Assembly (NCBI GenBank): GCA_964562985.1
Contig: CAZLWE010000045.1
Span: forward strand, 1 to 28,419
From: SHLQ01 sp964562985
GTDB lineage: Bacteria; Actinomycetota; Acidimicrobiia; Acidimicrobiales; SHLQ01
Direction: 5' to 3'
DNA: 28,419 bases
Part shown: piece after piece, positions 7,638 through 15,133 of the stretch
How the letters are laid out: every line of letters begins with the position of its first letter
How positions within the stretch are numbered: the stretch's first letter is position 1
Program-made: the position numbers and the translations under genes
The notes under the pieces: model-generated
What the model saw: the letters and a program-made list of their open reading frames with translations, nothing else
What the model was told of the DNA's origin: nothing
Database searches by the model: none

Positions 7638-7692
7638 AGGCAAAAAGAGTTGAGACCTCGAATCGAAGTGGTTGAGTTGCTTTCGCTCTTCA
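7638..7692 (+). repeat. 55-bp copy flanking the assembly gap (right)
   Basis: Second identical copy of 7483-7537. It includes the left arm of the long inverted repeat described next, so the left copy alone would be a hairpin arm without partner. Confidence 0.85.
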
Positions 7693-7714
7693 ACTTCTTC
7701 GACTCGAGGTCTCA
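7651..7714 (-). terminator. long imperfect hairpin followed by T-run, probable terminator for the minus-strand ORFs at 7735-8370
   Basis: Arms 7651-7675 and 7690-7714 pair at 22 of 25 positions around a 14-nt loop. Read on the minus strand, the stem is followed 4 nt later by CTTTTTG, giving intrinsic-terminator geometry. The unusual stem length and its place at an assembly break also fit the end of a repeated element. Confidence 0.5.
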
Positions 7715-7728
7715 TAAGTCCAATTTTG

Positions 7729-7803
7729 AACTCTTCATGTTTTCATTTCGAGTAACTCTTCATGTTTCCATGTAGAGCAACTCGTTATGTTTCCATTCGG
7801 AGT
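7729..7803 (+). repeat. three degenerate 25-bp tandem repeats
   Basis: Units begin at 7729, 7754 and 7779. Each starts AACTCttCATGTTTcCAT or a close variant and ends GAGT/GAGC. The region is visibly AT-richer than the rest of the window. On the minus strand the repeats code for the C-terminus of the small ORF ending at 7735. Confidence 0.6.
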
Positions 7804-7955
7804 TGTGTTTGGAGGGCACATCATTTCTTTGTGTTCTTCATCTTGCGATGTTGAACCTTCCGAAGTGATGTTTATGTCTACGGACACTTGGCCCGATTCC
7901 TTGAGAGATTTCTCCAAAATCTTTTTGCGAGCCGATCGAGGTCTTGCTCAGTCAC
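7735..7955 (-). pseudogene. possible frameshifted short gene overlapping the upstream hypothetical
   Basis: A GTG at 7955 overlaps the stop of the 7948-8370 gene and opens a 25-codon frame (TEQDLDRLAKRFWRNLSRN) ending TAG at 7878. The -1 frame, entered at the TTTT tract just before 7917, continues for 60 codons (KSLKESGQVSVDINITSEGS) to TGA 7735-7737. One extra T in the tract would join them into about 74 residues with a sensible composition. This may be an assembly indel, a decayed gene or slippage. No family recognised. The last part lies in the 25-bp tandem repeats. Confidence 0.3.
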
Positions 7956-8370
7956 CCTCGACGGCCTCGAAGAGTTCCTCGATCTGTGTCCACCCGTCGG
8001 TTGATTCAAGGATGATGCCTTCACTTTTGGGAAGGTCTTCGACCGACTGGCAACTCTCTGGGCCAAAGCCTGGAGGAAACTTGTAGATGTTGGCCCTTCG
8101 CACACTGGTGGATTGCGTTGGCTCAACGATGGCGAGAACTGGCGCAACCCAGAGAAAGGTCGTGCGCCGTGTATAGGGCCCAATCTTCACGCCGCATGGG
8201 CTTGCGGCCGCGATGTTCTTCATCGCCATGATCCCTACGGGCCGACCGTTGTCGACATGCTTTGGCAACGTGAGCCAGGGGTCCGTGTTCTCCGCTTCGA
8301 TTCCGGACCCGAAGGAGGAAAGCACCGCCACAGCTTCATCAAATATCTCGGACCTTGACGCGTTGTTCAT
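7948..8370 (-). CDS. hypothetical protein
   Basis: 140 residues from ATG 8370, no recognised family and no signal peptide or membrane segment. Seen in it: an acidic N-terminus (RSEIFDEAVAVLSSFGSG), a central GRPVGIMAMKNIAAASPCGVK, then KIGPYTRRTTFLWVAP and an acidic C-terminus (QIEELFEAVEGD). Codon use and base composition are less GC-rich than the flanking housekeeping genes, and it adjoins the AT-rich repeat island, so acquisition by transfer is plausible. A TAGCCT box lies 9 nt upstream of the start. Its last codons overlap a GTG opening the short downstream frame. Confidence 0.6.
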   Translation of the reverse strand: MNNASRSEIFDEAVAVLSSFGSGIEAENTDPWLTLPKHVDNGRPVGIMAMKNIAAASPCGVKIGPYTRRTTFLWVAPVLAIVEPTQSTSVRRANIYKFPPGFGPESCQSVEDLPKSEGIILESTDGWTQIEELFEAVEGD

Positions 8371-8379
8371 GCACCGCGC

Positions 8380-8385
8380 AGGCTA
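8380..8385 (-). promoter_or_regulatory. -10-like TAGCCT upstream of the 8370 start
   Basis: TANNNT hexamer on the minus strand 9 nt before the ATG at 8370, which would give a leader of only a few nucleotides. No -35 seen. Confidence 0.35.
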
Positions 8386-8420
8386 GTCGCTGCCAATCGG
8401 TTCACCACGCCCCCAGGATT

Positions 8421-8461
8421 TGTCGCGCTTTCTGTACCTATACGGTATGAAAAGCGCGACA
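8421..8461 (-). terminator. strong hairpin after pgl, end of the gnd-zwf-pgl operon
   Basis: Perfect 11-bp arms TGTCGCGCTTT (8421-8431) and AAAGCGCGACA (8451-8461) with an inner TACC/GGTA stem in the 19-nt loop. It begins 4 bp beyond the pgl stop. No long T-run follows on the minus strand, so it could act as a non-canonical terminator or a transcript-stabilising hairpin. Confidence 0.6.
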
Positions 8462-8465
8462 GATC

Positions 8466-9164
8466 TCAGTTGGGTTTGGCGGCTTCGTCTAGCAGCACGA
8501 GGGCGCGGGCCTGGGTGGGCAGCGTTGCCGGGATGCTCGGGTCGTTGCTAAGAAACTGTTCTACTGCATCGACCTTGGACTCGCCGCCGATCACCCAGAG
8601 CAATTGCTTTGCCCGGTCGAGGACCGGCCAGGTGAGGCTCATTCGGGTTCGCCCTTGGTAGAGCTCCGACATCGCAACATCACGATCGTCGATGCCCAGA
8701 ATCGGGTCGTCAGGGATGAGCGATGCCGTATGTCCATCCGAACCCATACCCAACTGGATGACATCGAAGACCGCAGGTGAACCCGTGGTCCTGTCGATGA
8801 GCGAGGCGTACCCGCTGCACGCTTCGTCGAGGTCGTCGGCCGTCACCGGCATCAGGTGAATACCGGCCGGCGTGTGCCGTTCCAGGAAGGACTCGGTAAG
8901 CAGCTCGGTGTCGAGCATGGTGGCGTTGCGATCCGAATCGCCGTCGGGGGCGACTCGTTCGTCCACCTGAAACAGGTGCGTGCGGGACCAGTCGAGGTCG
9001 TCGCGCTCACTCAACAACTGGAGCATGCGGCGCGGAGTCGAACCACCAGACACCGCCCACACGAACCGACCGCGCTCATCGATCGCCGCTGCGGCAGCGG
9101 CGACCAGATGCTCGACGGCTCGCTGCGCGAGCGCCTCGGAATCAGCCAGGACTTCAACGTTCAT
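8466..9164 (-). CDS. pgl: 6-phosphogluconolactonase
   Basis: 232 residues, normal for the DevB/Pgl type. It hydrolyses 6-phosphogluconolactone to 6-phosphogluconate, the second oxidative pentose-phosphate step, in the cytoplasm. Family motifs are WAVSGGSTPRRML near residue 40, FQVDERVAP in the middle and QLGMGSDGHTASLIP, which carries the active-site region. The ATG at 9164 has ribosome binding site GAGGAA about 8 nt upstream, and only 15 bp separate it from the zwf stop. It is the last gene of gnd-zwf-pgl and is followed by a strong hairpin. Together with its neighbours it makes the full route from glucose 6-phosphate to ribulose 5-phosphate. Confidence 0.95.
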   Translation of the reverse strand: MNVEVLADSEALAQRAVEHLVAAAAAAIDERGRFVWAVSGGSTPRRMLQLLSERDDLDWSRTHLFQVDERVAPDGDSDRNATMLDTELLTESFLERHTPAGIHLMPVTADDLDEACSGYASLIDRTTGSPAVFDVIQLGMGSDGHTASLIPDDPILGIDDRDVAMSELYQGRTRMSLTWPVLDRAKQLLWVIGGESKVDAVEQFLSNDPSIPATLPTQARALVLLDEAAKPN

Positions 9165-9179
9165 TTTGGCGTTCCTCGA

Positions 9180-10565
9180 CTAGCAGACCGGACCGATGGG
9201 GAACGGAGCAACCCGATTTGCCTCTTCGGGTCCGTGCGACCCTGCGGGGTACACGATCGGTGGTTCGCTCGGATCGATCATCGGCTCGACAATTCGCCAT
9301 GCCTCTTCGACACCGTCCTGGCGTGCGAACAAGCGCTCGTCGCCGACCAATCCGTCGGCGATAAGACGCTCGTAGGCGTCCGGTCCATCCCCACCGAGGG
9401 CCGCTTCATAGTCGACCTTCATGTCGACGCTGCGCGCGATCATCTCCAGCCCAGGCACCTTGGCCTGCATGCTCATGGTGATGGTGTCGTCGGGCTTCAT
9501 CCGAAACTTCAGTCGGTTCGGCTCGGGGCAAATGTCACCCTCAGCAAAGATCATCCGTGGTGGTTGCTTGAACTCCACGACCGCTTCGGTAACCGTCTCC
9601 GCGAGCGCCTTGCCGGCCCGGATGTAAAACGGCACACCCTGCCAACGCCACGACTCGATCTCCAGAGTCATGGCAGCGAACGTCTCGGTGGTCGAGCCCG
9701 CAGCGACACCCTCCTCGTCCAGGTAGCCCTCGACCTGACCGCGAACCACCGTCGCTGGATCGAGTGGCTTCATTGCCTTAAAGACCTTCACCTTCTCGTC
9801 TCGGAGGCTCTTCGGGTCTTGGCTCGACGGTGGTTCCATCGCCATCAGTGCGACCATCTGCAACAGGTGGTTCTGGACCACGTCTCGGATCGCACCGACC
9901 TCGTCGTAGAACGCACCGCGGCCCTCGATACCGAACGCCTCGGTCATCGTGATCGTGACCGATGCGATGTGGTTCCGATTCCAGATCGGTTCGAGCATCG
10001 AATTCGCGAACCGGAACACCATCAGGTTCTGCACGGGCTCTTTGCCAAGGAAGTGATCGATACGGAAGATCTGATTTTCGTCCAAGTGCTTCGACAACGT
10101 GTCATTGAGTTCCTTCGCCGTAGCGAGGTCACGCCCGAAAGGCTTCTCGACGATGACGCGACCGGTGTCGGTCATGCCGACAGAAGCCAGCCCTTCGACC
10201 ACGTCGTCAAACAGAAACGGCGGGATCGACAGGAACGACAACGGCACCTTGGCACCCTCGGTCAGTTCCGCCAATCGAGGCCACGTTGTCTCATTCGTGT
10301 AGTCGCCAGCCAAGTACCGCACGCGTCCGCACATCGCATCGAGCACCGATTCGTCGACACTGTCGAGCTTGGCGCGAACCGACTCACGGGCACGGTCGCG
10401 CATGTCGTCGTCGCTCCAATCGGAGCGAGCGATTCCGATGATCGGCATGTCCAGCCGGCCTTCGAGCGTCAACTCATACAGTGCGGGCCACAACTTCTTC
10501 TTGGCGAGGTCGCCAGTGGCTCCAAAGAGCAGGAACGCGTCGGCTAGTTCGGCGGAATTGCTCAT
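9180..10565 (-). CDS. zwf: glucose-6-phosphate 1-dehydrogenase
   Basis: 461 residues. It oxidises glucose 6-phosphate to 6-phosphogluconolactone with NADP+ or NAD+. The N-terminal nucleotide-binding fold carries LFGATGDLAKKKLWPALY (about 13-30), EKPFG lies at 140-144 and the substrate-binding, catalytic signature RIDHFLGKE at 168-176. The family is often nearer 480-510 residues, so this is on the short side but contains all motifs. Start ATG 10565 overlaps the gnd stop as ATGA, so translation is coupled. The actinobacterial activator gene opcA and transaldolase/transketolase, which often neighbour zwf, are absent here. Confidence 0.96.
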   Translation of the reverse strand: MSNSAELADAFLLFGATGDLAKKKLWPALYELTLEGRLDMPIIGIARSDWSDDDMRDRARESVRAKLDSVDESVLDAMCGRVRYLAGDYTNETTWPRLAELTEGAKVPLSFLSIPPFLFDDVVEGLASVGMTDTGRVIVEKPFGRDLATAKELNDTLSKHLDENQIFRIDHFLGKEPVQNLMVFRFANSMLEPIWNRNHIASVTITMTEAFGIEGRGAFYDEVGAIRDVVQNHLLQMVALMAMEPPSSQDPKSLRDEKVKVFKAMKPLDPATVVRGQVEGYLDEEGVAAGSTTETFAAMTLEIESWRWQGVPFYIRAGKALAETVTEAVVEFKQPPRMIFAEGDICPEPNRLKFRMKPDDTITMSMQAKVPGLEMIARSVDMKVDYEAALGGDGPDAYERLIADGLVGDERLFARQDGVEEAWRIVEPMIDPSEPPIVYPAGSHGPEEANRVAPFPIGPVC

Positions 10566-11584
10566 TCGTCCTCGGCCTTCTTCTCATGGTGTCCGCCAAA
10601 TTCCTTGCGCTGAGCGGAAACGACCTTGTTGGTGAAGTCATCGTTGTTTCGCGAGGCGAACCGATCGAACAGCGATGACGTGATCGTCGCGGTAGGAACA
10701 CCGAGCTCGACCGCGGCCTGCACCGTCCAGCGACCTTCACCCGAATCCGAGACGCGCCCCTCGAATTCTTCGAGGTTGGGGTCGACGGCCAGAGCGTGAG
10801 CGGTCAGGTCGATCAACCATGAGGAGATTACCGATCCACGGCGCCACACCTCGGTCACAGCTGCGGTGTCGATGTCGTACTGGAAATACTGCGGGTCACG
10901 CAACGGCGTGGTTTCAGCGTCTGCCTGGCGCACCTCGGTACCCGAGTCGGCAGCCTCAAGAATGCCAAGGCCCTCCGCTACGGCAGCCATCATCCCGTAC
11001 TCGATGCCGTTGTGAACCATCTTCACAAAGTGACCAGCACCGCTGGGGCCGCAGTGCAGCCAACCCTTTTCGCCAGGACGAATCGGGCCTCCGTCTTCGA
11101 GCGTGCGCGGCGCAGCGTCGATGCCGGGCGCAATCGTGTCGAGCAGCGGTTCCAGGTGCGATACCGCTTCGTCGGGGCCTCCGACCATCAGCGAGAAGCC
11201 ACGCTCGAAGCCATAGACGCCACCGCTTGTGCCGATATCGACGAAGTGGATGCCCTTCTCCTTGAGCTCGATTGCCTTGTCGACGTCGTCTTTCCACATG
11301 GAGTTACCGCCATCGATGATGATGTCTCCCGCTTCAAAGTGTTCGGCGACAGCGTCGACGGTCTGACCGGCGAACGCCGCCGGCACCATGACCCATCCAA
11401 CACGCGGAGTATCAAGTGCGGCCGCGAACTCTTCCAAGCTGTAGGCGCCGGTGGCACCTTCCGCGGCAATCGCATCGACCGACTCGCTGTTGATGTCATA
11501 CGCGACGGCATCATGGCCGTCCTGCATTGCTCGACGGACCAATCCTTGGCCCATCCGTCCAATTCCTACCATTCCAAACTGCAT
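10562..11584 (-). CDS. gnd: 6-phosphogluconate dehydrogenase, decarboxylating (short form)
   Basis: 340 residues, the short GndA/YqeC-type rather than the 470-residue Gnd. It converts 6-phosphogluconate to ribulose 5-phosphate and CO2 with NAD(P)+. Seen: Rossmann start MQFGMVGIGRMGQGL, the substrate motif IDGGNSMWKDD, GTSGGVYGFERG, and the catalytic KMVHNGIEYGMM. C-terminal helices end in a charged tail. First gene of the gnd-zwf-pgl operon. Ribosome binding site GAGAGG lies 7 nt before the ATG at 11584. It diverges from the PrmA-like gene with a 109-bp spacer that must hold both promoters. Cofactor preference cannot be judged safely by eye. Confidence 0.95.
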   Translation of the reverse strand: MQFGMVGIGRMGQGLVRRAMQDGHDAVAYDINSESVDAIAAEGATGAYSLEEFAAALDTPRVGWVMVPAAFAGQTVDAVAEHFEAGDIIIDGGNSMWKDDVDKAIELKEKGIHFVDIGTSGGVYGFERGFSLMVGGPDEAVSHLEPLLDTIAPGIDAAPRTLEDGGPIRPGEKGWLHCGPSGAGHFVKMVHNGIEYGMMAAVAEGLGILEAADSGTEVRQADAETTPLRDPQYFQYDIDTAAVTEVWRRGSVISSWLIDLTAHALAVDPNLEEFEGRVSDSGEGRWTVQAAVELGVPTATITSSLFDRFASRNNDDFTNKVVSAQRKEFGGHHEKKAEDE

Positions 11585-11693
11585 AACGACCTCTCGTCCA
11601 AGTACCGAGCTTGACGTTCTCGGTGTACGGTCAACCCATCATGGCTCCGAAACGTTTCCCGGCGCGGGGTTTCTTTGAGAGATTCGGACTCCA

Positions 11694-12587
11694 ATGGCTG
11701 AAACTGATACCGAGACAGCGGTACATATCGAACCTCATAGCCCTGACGAGGTCCCCTTGTCGGTCGTTCGCGAGATACTTTCAGTTGCGCTATTCGACAA
11801 TGGTGCGACAGCAATAACCCAAACCCCCACAGGTGCGATGCTCGCGGGGTTCACAAGTCGCCGAGTGGCCGAAACGGCGGTGACGGCCATCACCGCGGCG
11901 CATGGCCAGTTGGTCACCGACATCCAGGTCGCCACCGATTCGCACTATGACTGGTCTTCTTCGCAACGCGGCGGATTCACGCCAACCCGCGTTGGTCGCT
12001 GGCTGATCCGAACCCCCTGGACGCCACCCGCCGAAGACGTCGATGCCCGCTTCGATATTCAGATCGACCCCGTTGAAGCCTTCGGTCATGGCGCGCACCC
12101 AACCACGAAGCTCGCTATGGAACTCATGACCCCTCACCTCGCTCCGGGAGCCCAGGTGATCGACATCGGAACGGGTACCGGTGTCCTGGCCATCATCGCA
12201 GCGCGGAGCGGTGCACGAGTTCGTGCGATCGACAACAGTCCAGCCGCGATAGCCGCAGCCCGGAGCAACATCGCGCACAACAGCACAGGCCAATTCGTTT
12301 CGTTGGCCGACCAGATCGAACTCATTCACGGTGACCTCTGCGAAATCGACCTGGCCGATGCGCCCCTGGTAGTCGCCAACCTCACCATCGATGTACAAAG
12401 CGTTCTCGCACCGAAGCTCCAACAGATGCCCACGCTGATCGCCTCTGGGGTCTTGGCTCACCAAGTCGGTAGACTCCGCGACCTCTATCCGTCCCATTGG
12501 ACAAGGACCACCCGCTCTGAAGGAGAATGGACAGCGGTGGAGCTGGTAACCGATCCGATGCCCGATCGAGGGGGCCCAAGGACATGA
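11694..12587 (+). CDS. prmA: PrmA-like (ribosomal protein L11) methyltransferase
   Basis: 297 residues. The C-terminal SAM-dependent fold has the PrmA hallmark AFGHGAHPTTKLAMELM ahead of motif I VIDIGTGTGVLAIIAARSGA, and VVANLTIDV in place of the usual NIL/NPP catalytic loop. The N-terminal about 90 residues resemble the substrate-recognition domain in length but not obviously in sequence, so the target could be L11 or another protein. The ATG at 11694 has no strong ribosome binding site (GAGAG is 15 nt upstream). The stop overlaps the ATG of the next gene (ATGA at 12584-12587), coupling a methyltransferase with an envelope protein. Confidence 0.82.
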   Translation: MAETDTETAVHIEPHSPDEVPLSVVREILSVALFDNGATAITQTPTGAMLAGFTSRRVAETAVTAITAAHGQLVTDIQVATDSHYDWSSSQRGGFTPTRVGRWLIRTPWTPPAEDVDARFDIQIDPVEAFGHGAHPTTKLAMELMTPHLAPGAQVIDIGTGTGVLAIIAARSGARVRAIDNSPAAIAAARSNIAHNSTGQFVSLADQIELIHGDLCEIDLADAPLVVANLTIDVQSVLAPKLQQMPTLIASGVLAHQVGRLRDLYPSHWTRTTRSEGEWTAVELVTDPMPDRGGPRT

Positions 12588-13550
12588 ACAAGCGTCAACA
12601 CAGCGATGACTACTACCCGATTCGCTGGAAAGTCGCAGACGCTATCGAGGACCTCTTTTTGTTGCACCGCAACACCGTTATCGGCGCGCTCGCGTTGCTC
12701 GGCGTAGCGGCTATCACCATCGGCATATTGTTATTCGACACGGACGGCACAACGACCGAAACTGCCGCACCGAGCACCACCGTCGAGGCGCCTCCAGCTG
12801 AAGATCCGCCGGAGACGACAACCACCACTGCAGCCCCGGAAACGACGACCACCACCGCAGCCCCAACAACAACGACGACTACGNNNNNNNNNNNNNNNNN
12901 NNNNNNNNNNNNNNNNNNNNNNNNNNNNNNNNNNNNNNNNNNNNNNNNNNNNNNNNNNNNNNNNNNNNNNNNNNNNNNNNNNNACAACAACGACCACGCC
13001 GGTCTCCTCACGAGCGCCGCTCAGCGATCAGGCCGTCGCCTCCACCGAAAACGGCCGCGTAGTCCGCTTGACCGCATCAACCGTGGAAGTCATTGGCGGT
13101 GTGCCGACCGACGCCGCAGCCGACGATACGCTCGCGATCGCGGCGGAGACATTTCCCGCCCTCACCGTTGATGACCAGCAACTCGTCGACCCGGCCTTCG
13201 TCGACGGCCCCGTGACGTTCCGCATCGACGCTCCAGACCTGTTTGCCTACAACAGTGACGATCTCAATGAGATCTATCTGCCGGTCATCGATCAACTTGC
13301 AACGTCGATCATCGCCGAAGGCTGGATCGTCGAAGTCGGCGGACATACCGACTCAGCGGGCGGGGATGCAGGAAATCAGCAGCTAAGCGAAGGTAGAGCG
13401 GCAAGCGCCGCCGACCGACTGCGTGCCCAAGGTGTCGATCCAGCGGTGATTACGACGGTTGGTTTCGGTGAGGCGCAACCGATCGCAGACAACAGCACCG
13501 AGCCAGGGCGTCAAGCCAACCGACGCGTGGAGTTCGTAATCAATCCGTAG
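12584..13550 (+). CDS. membrane-anchored BON-like / OmpA_C protein with Thr-rich linker, interrupted by an assembly gap
   Basis: Begins MNKRQHSDDYYPIRWKV, with a membrane helix at about 33-50 (TVIGALALLGVAAITIGILL), then a Pro/Thr linker of repeated PETTTTTAA. The gap splits the linker; both flanks stop at codon boundaries but 100 N is not a multiple of three, so the apparent frame change is an artefact. After the gap come a BON-like stretch (VRLTASTVEVIGGVPTDA) and an OmpA C-terminal peptidoglycan-binding domain (VEVGGHTDSAGG, LSEGRAASAADRL, NRRVEFVINP). Predicted topology is cytoplasmic N-terminus, linker crossing the wall, OmpA_C bound to peptidoglycan. A second protein of the same plan is at 19473. 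The stop overlaps the end of the convergent HD gene by 11 bp. Confidence 0.85.
12809..12883 (+). repeat. 27-bp tandem repeats coding PETTTTTAA
   Basis: Units 12809-12835 and 12836-12862, and a third partial unit running into the gap. The repetition plausibly caused the assembly break, so the number of linker repeats is unknown. Confidence 0.75.
12884..12983. other. assembly gap (100 N) within the Thr linker
   Basis: The left flank ends and the right flank begins with ACN codons in register, so the missing sequence should be a multiple of three nucleotides of similar repeat. Confidence 0.98.
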
Positions 13551-14358
13551 AGCGTTCGCTCCACCAGGCATCCAGACGAGCCTCGAGCTCACTGCGATCG
13601 AGTGTTCCCTCCGACCGCTTCAGCTCCAACAACATCTTGACAGCCTCTCCGACGGCGGGACCCGGCTCGATACCGAGGTACTCCATCACCGCGCTGCCGT
13701 CCATATCGGGACGCTCGGCGGCCCGTCGGTCGGCCTCGGCGAGATCGGCGATCCGTTCTTCGAGTTCATCCATTGCTCGTTGGATACCCGCAAACTTCTT
13801 CGCGTTGCGGGTGGTGCAATCGCAGCGGATGAGATGGTTGAGTTGCCCAAGGAGCGGGCCTGCCTCGCGCGCATATCGACGAACAGCTGAATCTGACCAG
13901 CCATCGGCGTACCCCTTGAAACGCCCAGACATGCGGACTAGCTCCGTCACGTCTTCGGTAATGTCCTCGTCGAACTGGAGGGTGGTCAATCGCTTGCGGG
14001 TCATGCGAGCACCGACCGCCTCGTGATGACGAAAGGTCACGCCGCCGTCGTCGATGCGGCGAGTACGCGGCTTCCCGACGTCGTGAAACAACGCTGCCAG
14101 ACGAAGGCGGAGTTCCGGACGGGTATTGGCCGTCACGGCGACGGTGTGGGCCAAAACGTCTTTATGCCGGTGAATGGGATCCTGTTCCATGCGTAGCAAA
14201 GGAAGCTCGGGCGCGATCTCGTCCATACGCCCACTGTCGAAGATCTTCCACAAGGAATCGGTCGGATCTTCGGGCATGAGGGCGTCGAGGAGCTCTTTAG
14301 CGTCAGGAGTAGAGGCCACGGCAAGGAAGGATAGCGACGACCAATTACTCTTCTCCAT
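13540..14358 (-). CDS. HD-domain protein resembling the C-terminal half of CCA-adding enzyme, without nucleotidyltransferase head
   Basis: 272 residues from ATG 14358, chosen because GGAGGT sits 5 nt upstream; the frame extends further but that part is antisense to the divergent gene. From about residue 38 it follows the actinobacterial CCA tRNA nucleotidyltransferase C-terminal region closely: DPIHRHKDVLAHT, LRLAALFHDVGKPRTRR (HD motif), FRHHEAVGARMTRKRL, DSAVRRYAREAGPLLGQL and IRCDCTTRNAKK. The full enzyme is about 480 residues and begins with a polymerase-beta-like head that is absent here. The HD metal residues are kept, so phosphohydrolase activity (for example on 2',3'-cyclic phosphate ends) is possible, but tRNA end synthesis is not. 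Its stop overlaps the OmpA-type gene by 11 bp. Confidence 0.85.
   Translation of the reverse strand: MEKSNWSSLSFLAVASTPDAKELLDALMPEDPTDSLWKIFDSGRMDEIAPELPLLRMEQDPIHRHKDVLAHTVAVTANTRPELRLRLAALFHDVGKPRTRRIDDGGVTFRHHEAVGARMTRKRLTTLQFDEDITEDVTELVRMSGRFKGYADGWSDSAVRRYAREAGPLLGQLNHLIRCDCTTRNAKKFAGIQRAMDELEERIADLAEADRRAAERPDMDGSAVMEYLGIEPGPAVGEAVKMLLELKRSEGTLDRSELEARLDAWWSERSTD
14346..14351 (+). promoter_or_regulatory. -10-like TACTCT upstream of the GTG at 14360
   Basis: TANNNT hexamer 8 nt before the GTG, inside the start of the divergent HD gene. It supports a leaderless transcript for the DUF4190-like gene. Confidence 0.4.
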
Positions 14359-14359
14359 A

Positions 14360-15043
14360 GTGACCTCCGATCTTCCCACACCTCCGGCTGGGCCACCCCC
14401 TCCTCCACCAGCGCCACCATCGCCTTCGTCGATCGACGAAGGCGATGCGAAAACGCGCGAAAACCCGATCGCCATGGCGAGCCTCGTCACCTCTGTTCTC
14501 GCCCTCATTCTCGCCGCAATCATCATCGGTGGGTTCGTTGCGGTGATCAGCTTTGTCCTTGCAATCGTCGGGCTCCGACGTTCCTCAGAGGCCGGAAAGG
14601 GCAAAGGAATCTCGCTGCTAGCGATGGGATTGTCATTGTTGGCATTGTTCGCCGCGGTAGTCGCCGCCGGCTTTTGGATCGTGCAGCAAAACACCGGTGA
14701 GGAGTTCGTGATCGACGGCATAGCGAGCACATCATCCAACAGAGAGTTTCCGCCTCAGGAAGATCTTGAGAGCCTCGAATGTACGACGTCGGAAGGCGGA
14801 AGCTCGGCGCTCGCCGTAGTCACGATCACGAACCGATCGGGAGGCCCGAGCAATTACATCATCACCCTCACCTGGGATGACGAGTCCGGGACCGAGGTGA
14901 GCGACATGATCCGATCCAGCGAATCACTCCCCGCTGGCGAATCAGAAACGATCCGCCTGCTGGCACCCCGCGGCAATATAGATCCAGACAGCTGCCGAGT
15001 CACCCGAGTGGAACGCTGGTTCTTCGCCACCTTCGGCGGCTGA
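14360..15043 (+). CDS. DUF4190-like two-helix membrane protein with Pro-rich N-terminus
   Basis: 227 residues from GTG 14360. Proline-rich start (PTPPAGPPPPPPAPPSP), then the DUF4190 pattern: NPIAMASLVTSVLALILAAI and a second helix ISLLAMGLSLLALFAAVVAA separated by a short basic loop (GLRRSSEAGKGKG). The extracellular remainder (about 125-227) is a beta-rich domain of unknown function with a Cys at the start and one near the end, possibly a disulfide. The start choice rests on the Pro-rich block that normally precedes DUF4190 helices and on the TACTCT box; an ATG near 14474 is an alternative. Start codons of this and the HD gene are one base apart and divergent, so their promoters overlap the opposite coding regions. 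Confidence 0.75.
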   Translation: MTSDLPTPPAGPPPPPPAPPSPSSIDEGDAKTRENPIAMASLVTSVLALILAAIIIGGFVAVISFVLAIVGLRRSSEAGKGKGISLLAMGLSLLALFAAVVAAGFWIVQQNTGEEFVIDGIASTSSNREFPPQEDLESLECTTSEGGSSALAVVTITNRSGGPSNYIITLTWDDESGTEVSDMIRSSESLPAGESETIRLLAPRGNIDPDSCRVTRVERWFFATFGG

Positions 15044-15049
15044 AGGCCT

Positions 15050-15116
15050 AGCCGCTAGCGGCTGCGCCCGATCTTGGCGACACGCTTTCGCCCGGATCCA
15101 AGCCCTGAAGGGCGAA
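15050..15116. terminator. palindrome plus hairpin between convergent genes
   Basis: A perfect 14-bp palindrome (15050-15063, AGCCGCTAGCGGCT) is followed by a 7-bp inverted repeat TTCGCCC / GGGCGAA (15087-15093 and 15110-15116). Position between convergent stops at 15043 and 15134 suggests transcription termination on one or both strands; no T-run is present. Confidence 0.4.
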
Positions 15117-15133
15117 GCCCCGACAAATAGCCT

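Noticed and set aside
8856..10547. 563-codon open frame on the plus strand
   Set aside because: It is antisense to zwf and pgl, which have full family motifs; the long open frame is a by-product of high-GC codon use.
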